From positions 8,078,501 through 8,142,500 of the forward strand of contig BSBN01000233.1 in NCBI GenBank assembly GCA_027924645.1: a stretch of DNA of 64,000 nt. Direction: 5' to 3'. The position numbers and the translations under genes were made by a program. The notes under the pieces are model-generated. The model searched no databases and had not been told where the DNA came from. It saw nothing but the letters and a program-made list of their open reading frames with translations. The DNA is from Cunninghamia lanceolata. Lineage: Eukaryota > Streptophyta > Pinopsida > Cupressales > Cupressaceae. Shown here piece by piece: positions 20,219 to 31,655 of the stretch (position 1 is the stretch's first letter; each line of letters begins with the position of its first letter).

Positions 20219-22430
20219 TGTTGGTACCCATTTTGGCCTAGAGGTTGAGCTTGCATGTTGGAGGGTTTCTTCACTTAAACCCTGTGTATTCTTTCCCATC
20301 GGCGTGACCTCGCAGGCGTTTTGCCGATCAGGTTGGTGGTAATGATGTGCTATCGGCGTGACATACACCATCGGCATATCTTTTTTCTGGTTCCCCGACG
20401 GGATTATTCTTACTGATGGTGCCATCGGTGTGATGTATACTATCGGCGAAGCATTTTCCTATTCGACCGACGATGGATGTTTGGCCGATGAAGTGTCATC
20501 GGCATGTGTCTCGCCGAGGGATATGTGTACCGGGGTAAGTCATGTATTCATCGGCAGGAGTGGGAGCTGTCGGGTGAGCGGTCAGATGTTGGGCTGACAG
20601 TGTAGTGTCTGGCTGATAGGAGTCATCGGCGTGTGTCTGGCCGACGAAAGGGCAGAGTGTGGCTTGTTGGTTTTCGGTATGACGTGAGGTATCAGCCAGG
20701 GTTTTTTCAGTTGTTCCGACAATGGTGGTCTCACCGACGGAGGTGGGCTATCGGTAGGAGTTGGGCCGATGGCTTGATGGTGGATGGCTCGAGGATGTTC
20801 ATCGGCATGACTGGCTGTGTCGGCGATGGAACTTTTTGCCAGGCCGACGGTGTTGGTCTGGCCGATGGCAGTGGTTTGGTAACCGCTAACGGGGTGCGAG
20901 CTGGCCATCGGAGTAACTTGGCTTCGGTGAGACTAGTGGTGTCGGCGAGGGATCTTTTGGATGGGCCGATGGTTAATCTCTGGCCGATGAAGGGAATGTG
21001 GAGTTTGTGATCAGCCAGACTACTATTGTCGGTGGGAGATTTTTGAGGTAAGCCGATGGCTTAGGTCTGAGCGATGGGTTTTTGACGAAGGCATGTGTGT
21101 CGAGCGCAGCAAAAGCGCTCGACACTTAGTTTGCATGTGGCTATGTTTATAAAGTGCTGGTGTGTTCTCCTCACCATGCATGTGGGATTTTTCCCCTTGC
21201 ATTATTTTTGAACCTGCGAAGGACGTGTTTTGGCAGGAAATCCTTTTTGACTACAGCGACAGTCTCTAAGTGAAATGTGGGTGGTTGAGCCATCATTGAC
21301 GGTCGTGCAGGGGTATGGGCGATGAATACAAATGGTCAGGCTGCCTGATTGAGAACGAAGACTTCCAGATAGTGGCGCGTGGCTCGAGGCCCCCCTTTGC
21401 CTGCTGCATTAACACTTCTGAGCGCCATTCTTCCTGTGTGATCTGTATCTGGCAGATTTTTGAAAGCCTTGTAATTAATTGCTGTGGTACACTTTCTGGC
21501 TATTATAAGCAGACTGTGTTACCATTTTTCAAGTTGTTGAAAACTGGACATTTTGGCTCTGTAATAAGATACAACTAGTTTTGGTTGCTCTGTGCAGCTA
21601 ACTTGTGAGTTTAGGTATCTCCAGTTGTATGTTTTTGCATGAATCCACTGATTTCATGGTTAATCTTATATGAACAATGCTATATTTGCATGTGTTATGC
21701 TGACTCTGTCTCCAGTTTTGCATGTATCTTTCTTCTGAGTCTAGGTATTCAAGGAATGTCTGAGATTCTAGAACATAGAATTCCTATGTTGAATGTTTAA
21801 TCTTTTAACTTCTGCTCAAGGAGTAGATTAAATTGTTTTCAGATTGAATATTGGGAAGGGTATACTGCAATAGGGATGCCATAAGTATCGACAGCTTAAC
21901 ACTCTGTATTGGGAGATGTCTGTAAGGCAGGTATCATGTGTATCCCCCTGAAATCCAGTTTTAGCTGTTCATGCTGATCATTCACAGGTGTATGTCTACT
22001 GACTCCAAGCCCTGGATAGGCACCAATCTATCTCTATGTTGAGGTTATACACCAGGTCCAGGTTTGCATCCAAACATCAAATCAAACCACCTCATTCTTC
22101 CACCTGTTAGTTGTAGGATTAGGATTAGGAACCTCTGCATGCTCTCATACCCAACCAGACATCATGTCCAAGAATGTTGCCAACCTTGTGATTTGTTACA
22201 CAAATCTTAGTCCTTACATGAGAGTATTCTGCCTACTGCTGTCAAGTTATATACTTCTGTCATTGAGCTAGTCAAGGTTATACTTTTATCAAGTAGGGAA
22301 ACCCCCCTTGGTGCGACAGAACTAGAAGTGAAGGGGTGGAGCTCACGTAACCTCCTGTATTCAGTTGGCTGAATCTGCCTGTGCATTAGAACTGGCAAAC
22401 CCTAATGCTGATTCATAAGAAAAACCAACA
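20219..22430 (+). mobile_element. Solo LTR I (2212 bp) with TSD CTAYG
   Basis: Runs from TGTTGGTACCC to AAAAACCAACA, with inverted ends TGTTGGT/ACCAACA. It is flanked by CTATG (20214-20218) and CTACG (22431-22435), one transition apart. Removing it joins D RT in frame (NISQLRS to LQGKIQA). There is no PBS, PPT or protein inside. A TATAAA at 21148-21153 sets the orientation, with about 930 bp of motif-rich U3 before it and 1.28 kb of R/U5 after it. Small ORFs at 20358-21010 are by-products of the repeats. Confidence 0.88.
20290..21110. repeat. CATCGGC / GCCGATG alternating motif field in LTR I
   Basis: Roughly 28 copies of a short motif occur in both orientations across 820 bp: CATCGGC(A/G)TG on one side and GGCCGA(T/C)GG on the other. 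They often pair into hairpins, for example CATCGGCGTG then TGGCCGACG near 20626-20650. The field ends just before the TATA box at 21148. It is a U3 enhancer-type array by position; the binding factor is unknown. Confidence 0.85.
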
Positions 22431-25065
22431 CTACGTAGTTGAGATATGTTCTTAGGTGTTGGCATGTTAACAATTGTGTCTATCTTTTTCGTATCCAGTT
22501 CAATACCACAATTTGAAACAATAAAGCCTAATAGCTTTCCATTGTCTACACCGAAAATACACTTACGAGGATTTAGTCGCATGTTATATTTCCTTATGCG
22601 CTCAAATATTTGTCAAAGATTTGTACCATGATCCTAATGGTGAATAGACTTTGCTAAGATGTCCTCAACATAATCTTCTAAAATATTGTGCATATAGTCA
22701 TGAAATATAAGTCATTGTACGTTGGTAAGTAGCTCCTACATTCTTAAGTCCAAACGGCATGACTACCCAGTAAAATGTACCCCGATGTGTTATAAAAGTT
22801 GTTTTATACTCGTCTTGAGGATTTATCAAAATTTTATTATATCCTGGGAAACAATCCATGAAAGAGAGTAATTCATGGCCAGCTATAGAATCGACAATCA
22901 TATCAATATTAGGAAGTGGAAAATTGTCTTTCAATGATGCTAGATTCAGATCTCAGAAATCTATGCACATTCTTATATGACCATCAGGTTTAACAACGGT
23001 GAAATATTCAAAATCCAATGTGAATAATCAATAGTGTAGATAAAAACTGCTTGTAGAATCTTTTCTATCTCAGTTTTCACATGCAGTGCTATTTTAGGAT
23101 TCATCTTACGAAGATTTTGTTTAAATAGATTAGCATATGGTTTTTAGGTGATATTATGTGTTGCAACCTAAGAAACGATACTGGGCATGTTAGAATAGTT
23201 CCAAGCAAACAATTCTGAAAATTCATGCAATAACTTAGTCATTTCTTCTTTTTCTTCCACACTTAAACAATCACCAACGGGGATAACTTTTTCAATGTTA
23301 TCCTTATCCATAAAAACATCAATAGTCTTTCCATTAAGGAGGGTACTGTGGTCTAAGGGATTGTATGATTTTGGCTGTTCTTTAAATTCTCCATTGGACT
23401 CTAGAGTGGTATTTATTGTGCTAGTAGTTTTTTTCCAAAATATACATTGTTGTTTAAATAATAAAGTAAGCCACATTTATGATGATAATGAGGAATATTG
23501 TCATAAGCATCCAAGAATTCTATTATTGCTTCATCTGTTGAGAATACATCCACTGGGAGTGGTCCTGGAGGACAATTAATGTGTATCATCTTAGGGAATA
23601 TCAAACTAAGTGTTGATACTATATTCACATTAAGACTAAGGCATTTACAGGCTTTAGATTCCTTAAAAGGGTTATATCCAATGTCATTTGATTAATATTG
23701 CGAAGTTGACTCTATAGGGACTTTGATTCCTTGTTGATTTATACCACAACCATTACCTACATAATCACAATCTTTATAAAGGATTCAGAATCCTCAACTA
23801 TAAAGAGAAGCCATTTCCTTGGAAGAAGATGGAGCTTCATAAGTTTCATAATTAGTAGTATAAGTAAATGTATTATCTAAGTTTGTTATCAAAGAATTTT
23901 TATGTTCATCATTTGAAGCATGCGATGTTATTGATGCAATATTTGATGTTTCAGGGTTGGGGATTTTAGGTTTGTATTCTCCCGAGGAAGAAGATGTAAA
24001 ATCTAATGAACCCCAATCATCACCAACAAATACATTCGATTGTTTAGACTTTTGCATAACATTTTTTGAAGCAAGATGGGTTGACATATCAAATTTCAAA
24101 TTATTTAGATTTTTAGGACAAACAACATGTGTATAAGTTTCAATTTGCAAACAATTATCAGGTTCAGGATCAGCATGGATAGTGTGCAGCTTATCTTTGA
24201 ATATAAATTTAACTGAACAATGTAAAATAGAAGGAACTGCTCCTAATGCATGTATCCAAGGTCTACCAAGAATCATGTTGTAAGATAGAGAACAAGGAAT
24301 AACATGAATTAGGGTAGGCATAATCACAGGTCCCACTTGTATAGGTAAAGTTATAGTGCCCACATATTGTCATCCAACATTGTCAAAACCACAGATACTT
24401 AACATTTCTGGTTTGATGGCAGATGTATCAACTTTAATCTTAGGTAATAAGTTAATGCCACAAACATTAAGAGTTGATCCATTATCAATCATAACTCTCT
24501 TAACCAATGTTTTATTTATTGTAATAAAGATAATCAAAGGGTCATACTGATTCTGAACTTCAAGAGATGGCAATTCATGTTGTTGAAACAAAATGTCTAT
24601 TTTTGTTGCATGCATACAATCAAATAGAGATGCTACATCATTTGGTTTAATAGTAGGTGGGACAATCACCTTTTGTAAAGCTTCTTGATGCATTCCATGG
24701 TAAGTAGGCAAAGTTTGTATAAGCTCCCAAAGGGATATCTTTGCAAGAGTAGTACGAAGTTGCTCTACAAGATCATAGTCTCTACCACCTTTATATATTA
24801 AACAAGGTGCTTGAGGAATCATAGGTTGAGAGGCTAGTAAAGATATCAGAATGATTGATTGTTGTGTGCTTTTTTTATTATTCTGAGTGTTATATACATG
24901 AGCAACCACATTATGATTAGTTTTTTGTAAATTTTGTTGTGCTATTTGTTTAGCATAATCATAAATGCGATTAGGAGGTCAAGAAGAGGAAGGAAGACCT
25001 CTAACAGTGAGCACTAGTTTAGAAGATTGTTTAACCACATTTAAACATAAAGTGACCACAATTTT
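22431..25065 (-). pseudogene. gypsy D protease and reverse transcriptase
   Basis: On the minus strand, 24909-24370 ends in the protease start (VKRVMIDNGSTLNVCG), and 24363-23794 continues with PIQVGPVIMPTLIHVIPCSL-YNMILGRPWIHA, as in element G. A pre-RT segment (23476-23168: LLHEFSELFAWNYSNMP) follows. RT then shows FPLPNIDMIVDSIAGHELLS, FMDCFPGYNKI and MPFGLKNVGATYQR (22934-22698), then MRLNPRKCIFGVDNGKLLGFIV (22582-22520). The protease has D-N-G rather than D-S/T-G. The YVDD box region near 22690 is corrupted. Frame breaks are frequent. Confidence 0.82.
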
Positions 25066-25516
25066 TGTTAGAATCTGAAAAGATTAATAACCGAGAAAAC
25101 TAGTGCAAATGAATAGATATCTAAACTATGAATACAAATGATAAGAAATCAAAATAGTAACACAGAGTTAGTCTCTAAGAGAGTAATGCAAATGCTAGAA
25201 GGAAAATAGCATTAAGAGGATACAAAAGCAAAAGATACAAAATACAAGCTAGGTAGCATGCTTATATAGACTAGGAAGAGGGAGGAGGTGGCAACACCAA
25301 CCAATCAAGAGCAACCATCTATCGAACTAAAGATAGCAAAGTATCTTCCCAAGATAGCTAATGGATGCTCACATGTAGGAAGATGACACCTCGCAACCAC
25401 TCACATAATAAGACATGCTTTATTAACCTAAGCGAGATTAAAAGAAGTGTAAGAAAAACCAAGGAATATAGGGAAAAATAAATAACCCAACTAGGAAATA
25501 AAAACCTACACTAACA
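25066..25516 (-). repeat. 3' LTR of copia E (451 bp)
   Basis: The plus strand reads TGTTAGAATCTG to CTACACTAACA. It matches 31005-31454. Confidence 0.94.
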
Positions 25517-25665
25517 CCCCCCCATAAGCGAAGCTTAGGTGGATGTAGAAATGGATCCTAGCAAATTAAGCCTAATAAGGTACCCATGTACATAAAATCC
25601 CCCCCCAAAGAGAGAGAAAAGCCCCCCCCACCAAAATAGAGAGAGAAGAGACCCCCCCAAAAGTA
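25517..25665 (-). promoter_or_regulatory. PPT and G-run tracts of copia E
   Basis: The minus strand next to the 3' LTR reads TTATGGGGGGG, the functional PPT. Three more G-runs of 7-8 bases in CT-rich context lie upstream (plus strand about 25601-25608, 25622-25629 and 25651-25658). Confidence 0.75.
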
Positions 25666-25670
25666 GAGAC

Positions 25671-28600
25671 TCAAGACTCTGAGTGAGAGGAAGAAGCCTC
25701 CCAAGAAGATGAAGCATCTCGCATCCCCAGCAAAGCTCACAAATGAAGGAACTTGTTCTCAGTGAAGGGTTTGGTGAAGATATCAGCAACCTGCTCAGAA
25801 GTCAGACAGTAGCGAAGGTCGATGATGTGGCCATGGATGAGCTCCCAGATGTAGTGCATGTGGACCTCTATGTGTTTGGTCCACTGATGATGGACCAGAT
25901 TCTGTGAGATCTGAATGGCACTCTGGTTGTCACAAAATATGACTGATGGCCATCTGATCTAGATACAAAACTCAGTGAGAAGATTTTGAAGCCAAATGGC
26001 CTTAGTGGCAACATTTATAGCCCCCTGATACTTGGCCTTAGTAGAAGATAGAGCAATAGCAGACAACTTCTTGCTTGACCATCAAACAAGACCTGAACCA
26101 AGTGAGAAGTTGTAACCTGAAGTAGACTTGCGATCTTGAGAATCACCCACCCAATTTGAATCTATGTAGCCCACCAAGTCAAGCTCAATGCCCGTTGCGT
26201 AGTGAATCCCAAAACTGTGAGTACCTTGAATGTAGTGAAGGATTCGGTTGGCTGCTTTCCAGTGCAACTCATGAGCCTCCTACATGAATCGAGAGACCAT
26301 GCCTACACCATATGAAATGTCAGGTCTCGTATGAGTCAGATAAATGAGACTCCCAACAAGTTGTTGGTACAAAGTGCCATCAACAAGTGGAGAAGAACAT
26401 TGAGCCTCAAGTTTGACTCTAGAAAGGAAGGGAGCCAGAGCAAGCTTATAGTCAACCATATGAAACCTTGAGAGCAAATCTAGCGCATACTTGGACTATG
26501 TGATGGTGATCCTAGAACCAAACTAGTAGATCTCAATCCTGAGAAAGTAATGCAACAAGCCCAAGTCAGTCATCAAAAACTTGTCACGAAGGGTAGTTTT
26601 GACAGGCCCAATGGTGGATGAAGAACTCCCTATGATCAGCAAGTCATCAACATACAAAACCAAAAATAGGAATGAATCATCTTGCTACAGAATGTAGACA
26701 TTGGGATCAGAATGGTACTGAGTGAACCCAACTGATAGAAGGAAGGAGTCCATCTTGGCATACCAGGCCTGAGGAGCCTATTTGAGGCCATAGAGAGACT
26801 TTCAAAGATGGCAAACAAGTGAAGAATCCTGAATGAATCCATGTGGCTGCTCCATGTAGATCTCCTCCTGAAGGTCACCATGAAGAAAAGTACTCTTCAC
26901 ATCCATCTGGTGTACTTCCCAATGATTGGCTACAGCAATGGCAAGAACAAATTGGATGGAATTCATTCAGGCAACTAGCGCAAAAGTCTTAGAGTAGTCA
27001 ATCCCAAGAACCTAGGAGAATCCTTTGGCAACCAAGCAAGCCTTATGCTTATCAACTAACCCATCTGCTACAAATTTTGTCTAATAGATCCACTTACATA
27101 GAACAAGTTTTCTTCCCTTAAGAAGAGGGACAAGATCCCAAGTGCAGTTCCTCATCAAGGAACTATACTCCTCCTGCATAGTTGTATCCTACTCATGAAT
27201 ACTAGAAGCCTCATGAAAAGACTATGGATCTAAGGCAGTAGCAATGAAGACATGTGGAGTATCCTGGAACTATGAATGAGTCTGCCTGGTGTTTGATGGA
27301 TCCCCAACCCAATCACCTGCAGACTGCAAGGTCTGTCTAGCCCAAAGTGGACTGGAAGATGGAGAATCTGGAGGAGAATAATCAACCTCTGAATGATGAC
27401 AAGGAGAGTAAGGAAGTGAGTCCTCTGAATCGCTCTTTGCATCAGAAGTGGAGGTAGAAGACTACTCAGGTGAATCTAACTCATCAGAAGATCTATCATG
27501 TATCCCAAGTGACTCCAATGTCAAAGTAGAAGGAGTTGGAGAGGTGATAGAAAGTGATCTCAAAGAGCCCTCCTCAAATTTAACACTCCTCTCAATGAAC
27601 AACTCATGTGTAGTAGGGTGGAGCAACCGATAACCCTTCACACTATCAAGATAACCTACAAATATGCAAGGTTTGCTCTGCAGATCCAAGGCCTTGCATT
27701 TCTCTATAGGAATGTGGGCCCATGCAGGTGAACTAAAAACTTGAAAGTGCTTAATTGATGGTTTTTGACTAGTCCAAGCTTCAAAAGGAGTGACTCCCTT
27801 CAAGGCTTGGTGAGGAACATAGTTTTGGATATAACAAGCATAGTTAATGGCCTCTGTCCAATATTACGATGCAAGAGATCTGGAGTGAATCATGCAGTTC
27901 ACCATTTCCTTCAAGGATCTATTCTTCCGTTCTATAACACCATTCTGCTGAGGATTGTATGAAACTGAATGCTACAAATCAATCCCCTCTAAAGTGTAAA
28001 ACCTCTCAAACTGATGGTTGACATACTCACCACCATTGTCAATGTGCAAAACTTTTATGGCTTTCCCAGATTGCTTCTCTACAAAAATTTTGAAGTCTTC
28101 AAAATGATCAAATACCTCTGACTTCTATTTGAGAAAGTACACCCAAGTATACTGAGAAAAGTCATCAATGAATGTGAGGACATATCTAGCCTTGCTGAAA
28201 TAAGGATGATGAAATGGACCAGCCAAATCACAATGAACTAACTCCAGTATCTATGAAGCTCTCCATGCCTTACCTTTGTCAAACATTTCCTTAGTATGCT
28301 TACCAAGAATGCAACCTTGGCAAATACCACCTGAAAACTTAAATGAAGGCAACCCTGTGACCATGCTCTGCTGTTTGAGCTGCTGTAAGTAGTGGAAATT
28401 AAGATGGCCAAACCACTCATGCCATAATCTACTCACATCATCAAAATGAGTGAGCAAAATAGTCGAAGGAGAATCAAGAACAAAGTGAGAAAATAGATAG
28501 AGTCGTGACTGATGATCTGCTCTCCCAACTACAACTATAGAACCACTGTGCAACTCATGAATCCCACTGAATCAGGAGTGAACTCAACCTGCTTGCCTAA

Positions 28601-29820
28601 ACTTGTGTGATTGATCTAGTATACCGATAGGAGATTAGTTGATAATGAGGGCACACAAAGAAAATCATGGAATGTGCCATCTCCCACATCAATAGACCCT
28701 CTCCCACATGCCTCAATAGGAGTGTCATCACCCATCAAAATAGAAGGCATAGTACATGGTTCCAAAGATGCAAGTTCTTCCTTAGATGAAGCCATGTGGT
28801 GCGAAGCACCCAAATCAAGAACCCAAGTGGATGGTGAAGAAGCAACTACAACAAGGGCCTTGCCCTTTCCTTTCCCCTTATTTTTTTTTTTTCCTTATTA
28901 GACCCCTCATTAGAACTCTGTTTGATAGACTCAGGAACATTGATATTATTCTTCTCAAAAATGTGTGTCAAGTGATCAATTTGTTTCTTCAGACATTTAT
29001 GTTCATCATGACCCTGTCTTTTAGAATAGGCACATTGGACCCTCTCTTTCGTAGGCTTGTCACCCTTGGAAGATTGGGTCTCATTAGTTGCTTTTGAAGC
29101 AACCGGTATCTGATCCTTCTTTTCCTTTCTCTTCTTCTATTTCTTATCCTTACTATTGTTGTTACTACTTTGTCCTTTTTGTTCTTTTGTGCCTTGGTTG
29201 GCAGCCAAGGCATGCAACTTAGAGGACTTAAGAGTGCTCATCTGGATTAGCTTGTCATGTTCCCAAGTGAGATTGATAGCAAAATCATCTAAAGATGACA
29301 TGGTGAATTGAGTACCAAGCGCACCCTTAGTAGCATAGAAGGTAGAAACAAACATAGAATATTCTGAACTTAGCTTAGAGAGAATACTAAGAATTAGTTG
29401 TTCATCTTTCTTTTCAATTCCACATTGTTTGAACTACAGCCTTAGTGATTTCAATTTAGTGAAGAAATCCTGGATTGTGTTGAAATTGCTTGGACTTAAA
29501 CTAATTAGTTCATTTTCCAACATATGACCCCTCATTAAATCTTGTGTGCCAAATAGTGTTTCTAGCTTTGTCCAGATTTCATTTGGTGAATTCAAAGACT
29601 CAATGTGAAAGAGCAAATAAGGAGAAATAGAGAAACACAATGTTCCATATGCCTCATCACATTTGTTAAACCACTTAGGCTTATCTTCATCTTTAGCAGG
29701 TCCAGTTTCAAGTCCCATAGTTATCCTATGTAATCCATCTTTCCTTAAGTGAATTGTCATGCGTGATTTCCACTCAAAGTAATTGTATGGAGTTAGGATG
29801 GGCAAATTTGTTTGATCCAT
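25671..29820 (-). pseudogene. copia E gag-pol polyprotein
   Basis: Start at 29820 (MDQTNLPILTPYNYFEWK); an in-frame ATG at 29892 would add 24 residues. In order: UBN2-type Gag (to about 29200); a knuckle CAYSKRQGHDEHKC in which the second Cys is Ser; protease WVLDLGASHHMA, where catalytic D-S-G has become D-L-G; GAG-pre-integrase (RLWHEWFGHLNF, 28440); integrase (CDLAGPF, FIDDFSQYTWVYFLK, HIDNGGEY, NPQQNGVIERKNRS); RT (WTWDLVP-like start, [26 protein letters not shown] near 26650); and RNase H (YIDSNWVGDSQDRKSTSG, SSTKAKY, CDNQSAI, VADIFTKP). It ends at TGA 25671. More than ten in-frame stops (mostly TAG) make it inactive. Confidence 0.92.
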
Positions 29821-30992
29821 GATGAAGAAATGTAGAGAAGAAATGCCGAAACGAAGAGAACATAACCAAGACAACCCCCCATTTTCACTCAATCAAAGAA
29901 CCCCCCCAAGAAATTATGATTTGGCACTTTATATTAGTGCGTTTACAACTGCCACTAGCAAGAAATAATAAGTGGTCTTGATTTCAATGCATTACAAACC
30001 CCTCACAAAGAGCATATGCTGGAAATACAACTTTGGCACAATGCCCAGAGAAATAAACAGCACCACTGCAATTTACTTGAAAAATCACGCACTTTCAAAA
30101 AAAGAATCACCTCAGTACGAGGTCGTATGTGAAAGTTATGATCCTCTGAAGTTCTCAAAATGAGAACTATGTAGTGTCATGACCGAAAATCTGTAATTTC
30201 TAAAATATCTCTACATCAAAATCAAAAGATGACTGCACTAGTGCATAGAGCACAAAAAAATAGCCAAAATAAAAAACAATTCCGTGGGAAACAAAGTCTG
30301 TATGAGAAAGAATGGAGCATTTGAAAAATGCCTTCAAAACTACATCTGCCAATGGAGAGGGGTCATGTTGTATCTTTTTGAGTGTGTTTCTACAAAATAT
30401 ATAGCCTGCATGCAAAAACTAAAACATACTCAGATGGTTTTTCTATGCTGCAAACAAAACCCAGAAGGCATTTTTCTTGATGATGTATAGAAGATGTTGA
30501 TCCAATGTAAACAGAATGCCTTTAGATATAAAAGATGACCCTAGTAACCAAAAAATGGCATGCAAAGGCTGAATTAGTTACCTAAGACAAGCAAAGGCAT
30601 GCTAGAACCTGCAATATTGATTGAAAACACCAAATATGCAAGTTGGTTGTCAGATTCGAGCTTGAAACCCTAGTTCCGCAACTGTGTATGACGATCTCTG
30701 ATTTCGATGAAACGAAAGCCAAATCTGACTTTCTCAAGCCTCTTGGATGCATTGGAACAACTAGAAATGCTGCTAGTATAACTAGAAATGCTGCAATCAC
30801 CTAGATTTCATAAAACACATGTGCAAACCCCAGAGATTAAAAAAGTTTCCGTCAAACTTTTTTGATTCTCAAGATCATCCGAAGATGCAAGAGAAGAGCA
30901 TACTAGGTTTCTTGAAAAGCTGTAATAAGATTTACTAGCCCCCCTGAATCTCTAAAATATGGAAACTAAAAGCTACTCTTGCACATAGAATA
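29821..30992 (-). other. Leader of copia E between PBS and gag
   Basis: About 1.17 kb with no convincing ORF or repeat. Small ORFs at 30200-30415 and 30582-30800 look random. A leader this long is unusual for a copia element with 450-bp LTRs. Confidence 0.6.
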
Positions 30993-31004
30993 GCTCTGAT
31001 ACCA
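30993..31004 (-). other. Primer-binding site of copia E
   Basis: The minus strand reads TGGTATCAGAGC directly against the LTR end, with no spacer. Confidence 0.92.
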
Positions 31005-31454
31005 TGTTAGAATATGAAGAGATTAATAACCCAGAAAACTAGTGCAGATGAATAGATATCTAAACTATGAATGCAAATTATATGAAATCAAAATAGCAAC
31101 ACAAAGTTAGTCTCCATGAGAGTAATGCAAATGCTAGAAGCAAAATAACATTAAGAGGATGCAAATGCAAAAGATACAAAATACAAGCCAGGTAGCATGC
31201 TTTATTGACTAGGAAGAGGGAGGAGGTGGCAACACCAACCAATCAAGAGCAACCATCTATCAGACTAAAGATAGCAAAGTATCTTCCCAGGATAGCTAAT
31301 GGATGCTTACATGTAGGAAGGTGACACCTTGCAACCACTCACCTAATAAGACATGCTTTATTAACCTAAGTGAGATTAAAATAAATGTACGAAAAACCTA
31401 GGATTATAGGGAAAAATAAATAACCCAACTAGGAAATAAAAACCTACACTAACA
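31005..31454 (-). repeat. 5' LTR of copia E (450 bp)
   Basis: The plus strand reads TGTTAGAATATG to CTACACTAACA, followed by the TSD ATTTT. The PBS abuts it at 31004. Confidence 0.94.
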
Positions 31455-31655
31455 ATTTTTAGTTTTTTTAGGTTCTTCCTTAGATATAGGAACATAGATC
31501 ATATTTGCAAATATTTGAAATAATGACGGCTTAGAGGCCGTAGTGGATTGGTCAATAAAGATAAAGTCCTCAAGGGCTTCATCTAACATATCGAAGTCAT
31601 CACAACTAAACTACTCATCATATACATGAAAATCTTAAAAAAAATAATCTGACAT
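31455..31655 (-). pseudogene. gypsy D N-terminal ORF piece
   Basis: The ATG at 31655 opens MSDYFF, a stop, DFHVYDE, a stop, then an acidic stretch (FSCDDFDMLDEALEDFIFID) and SLFQIFANMIYVPISKEEPK. It runs across the E insertion into NCGHFMFKCG on the other side. Only about 270 codons separate this start from the protease, so no full Gag is present here. It may be a remnant or a specialised N-terminus. Confidence 0.5.

Larger units (their letters stand above)
25066..31454 (-). mobile_element. Ty1/copia element E, full length but decayed
   Basis: LTRs at 25066-25516 (3' in element orientation) and 31005-31454 (5') have ends TGTTAG/CTAACA and TSD ATTTT (25061-25065 and 31455-31459). PBS, gag, protease, integrase, RT and RNase H are in the copia order. 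It inserted near the N-terminus of gypsy D. The LTRs differ at roughly 6% of positions. It is a different copia family from B/C: short LTRs, PBS touching the LTR, a different Gag. Confidence 0.94.
9503..31655 (-). mobile_element. Ty3/gypsy element D, nested host of three insertions
   Basis: Four minus-strand coding blocks form one gypsy polyprotein once the insertions are removed: 31655-31455 (N-terminal piece), 25065-22431 (protease and RT), 20218-18382 (two RNase H regions) and 10893-9503 (integrase). Each junction has a TSD (ATTTT, CTAYG, AGTTG). The reading frame is continuous across the joins checked: QLRS/LQGK at solo LTR I and NAMA/STT at element A. A normal Gag domain was not found and the D LTRs could not be delimited, so true ends are unknown. 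It is heavily mutated and older than A, I and E. Confidence 0.82.

Noticed and set aside
22207..22398. Small minus-strand ORF at the right end of solo LTR I
   Set aside because: It lies wholly inside a noncoding LTR and has no family resemblance.
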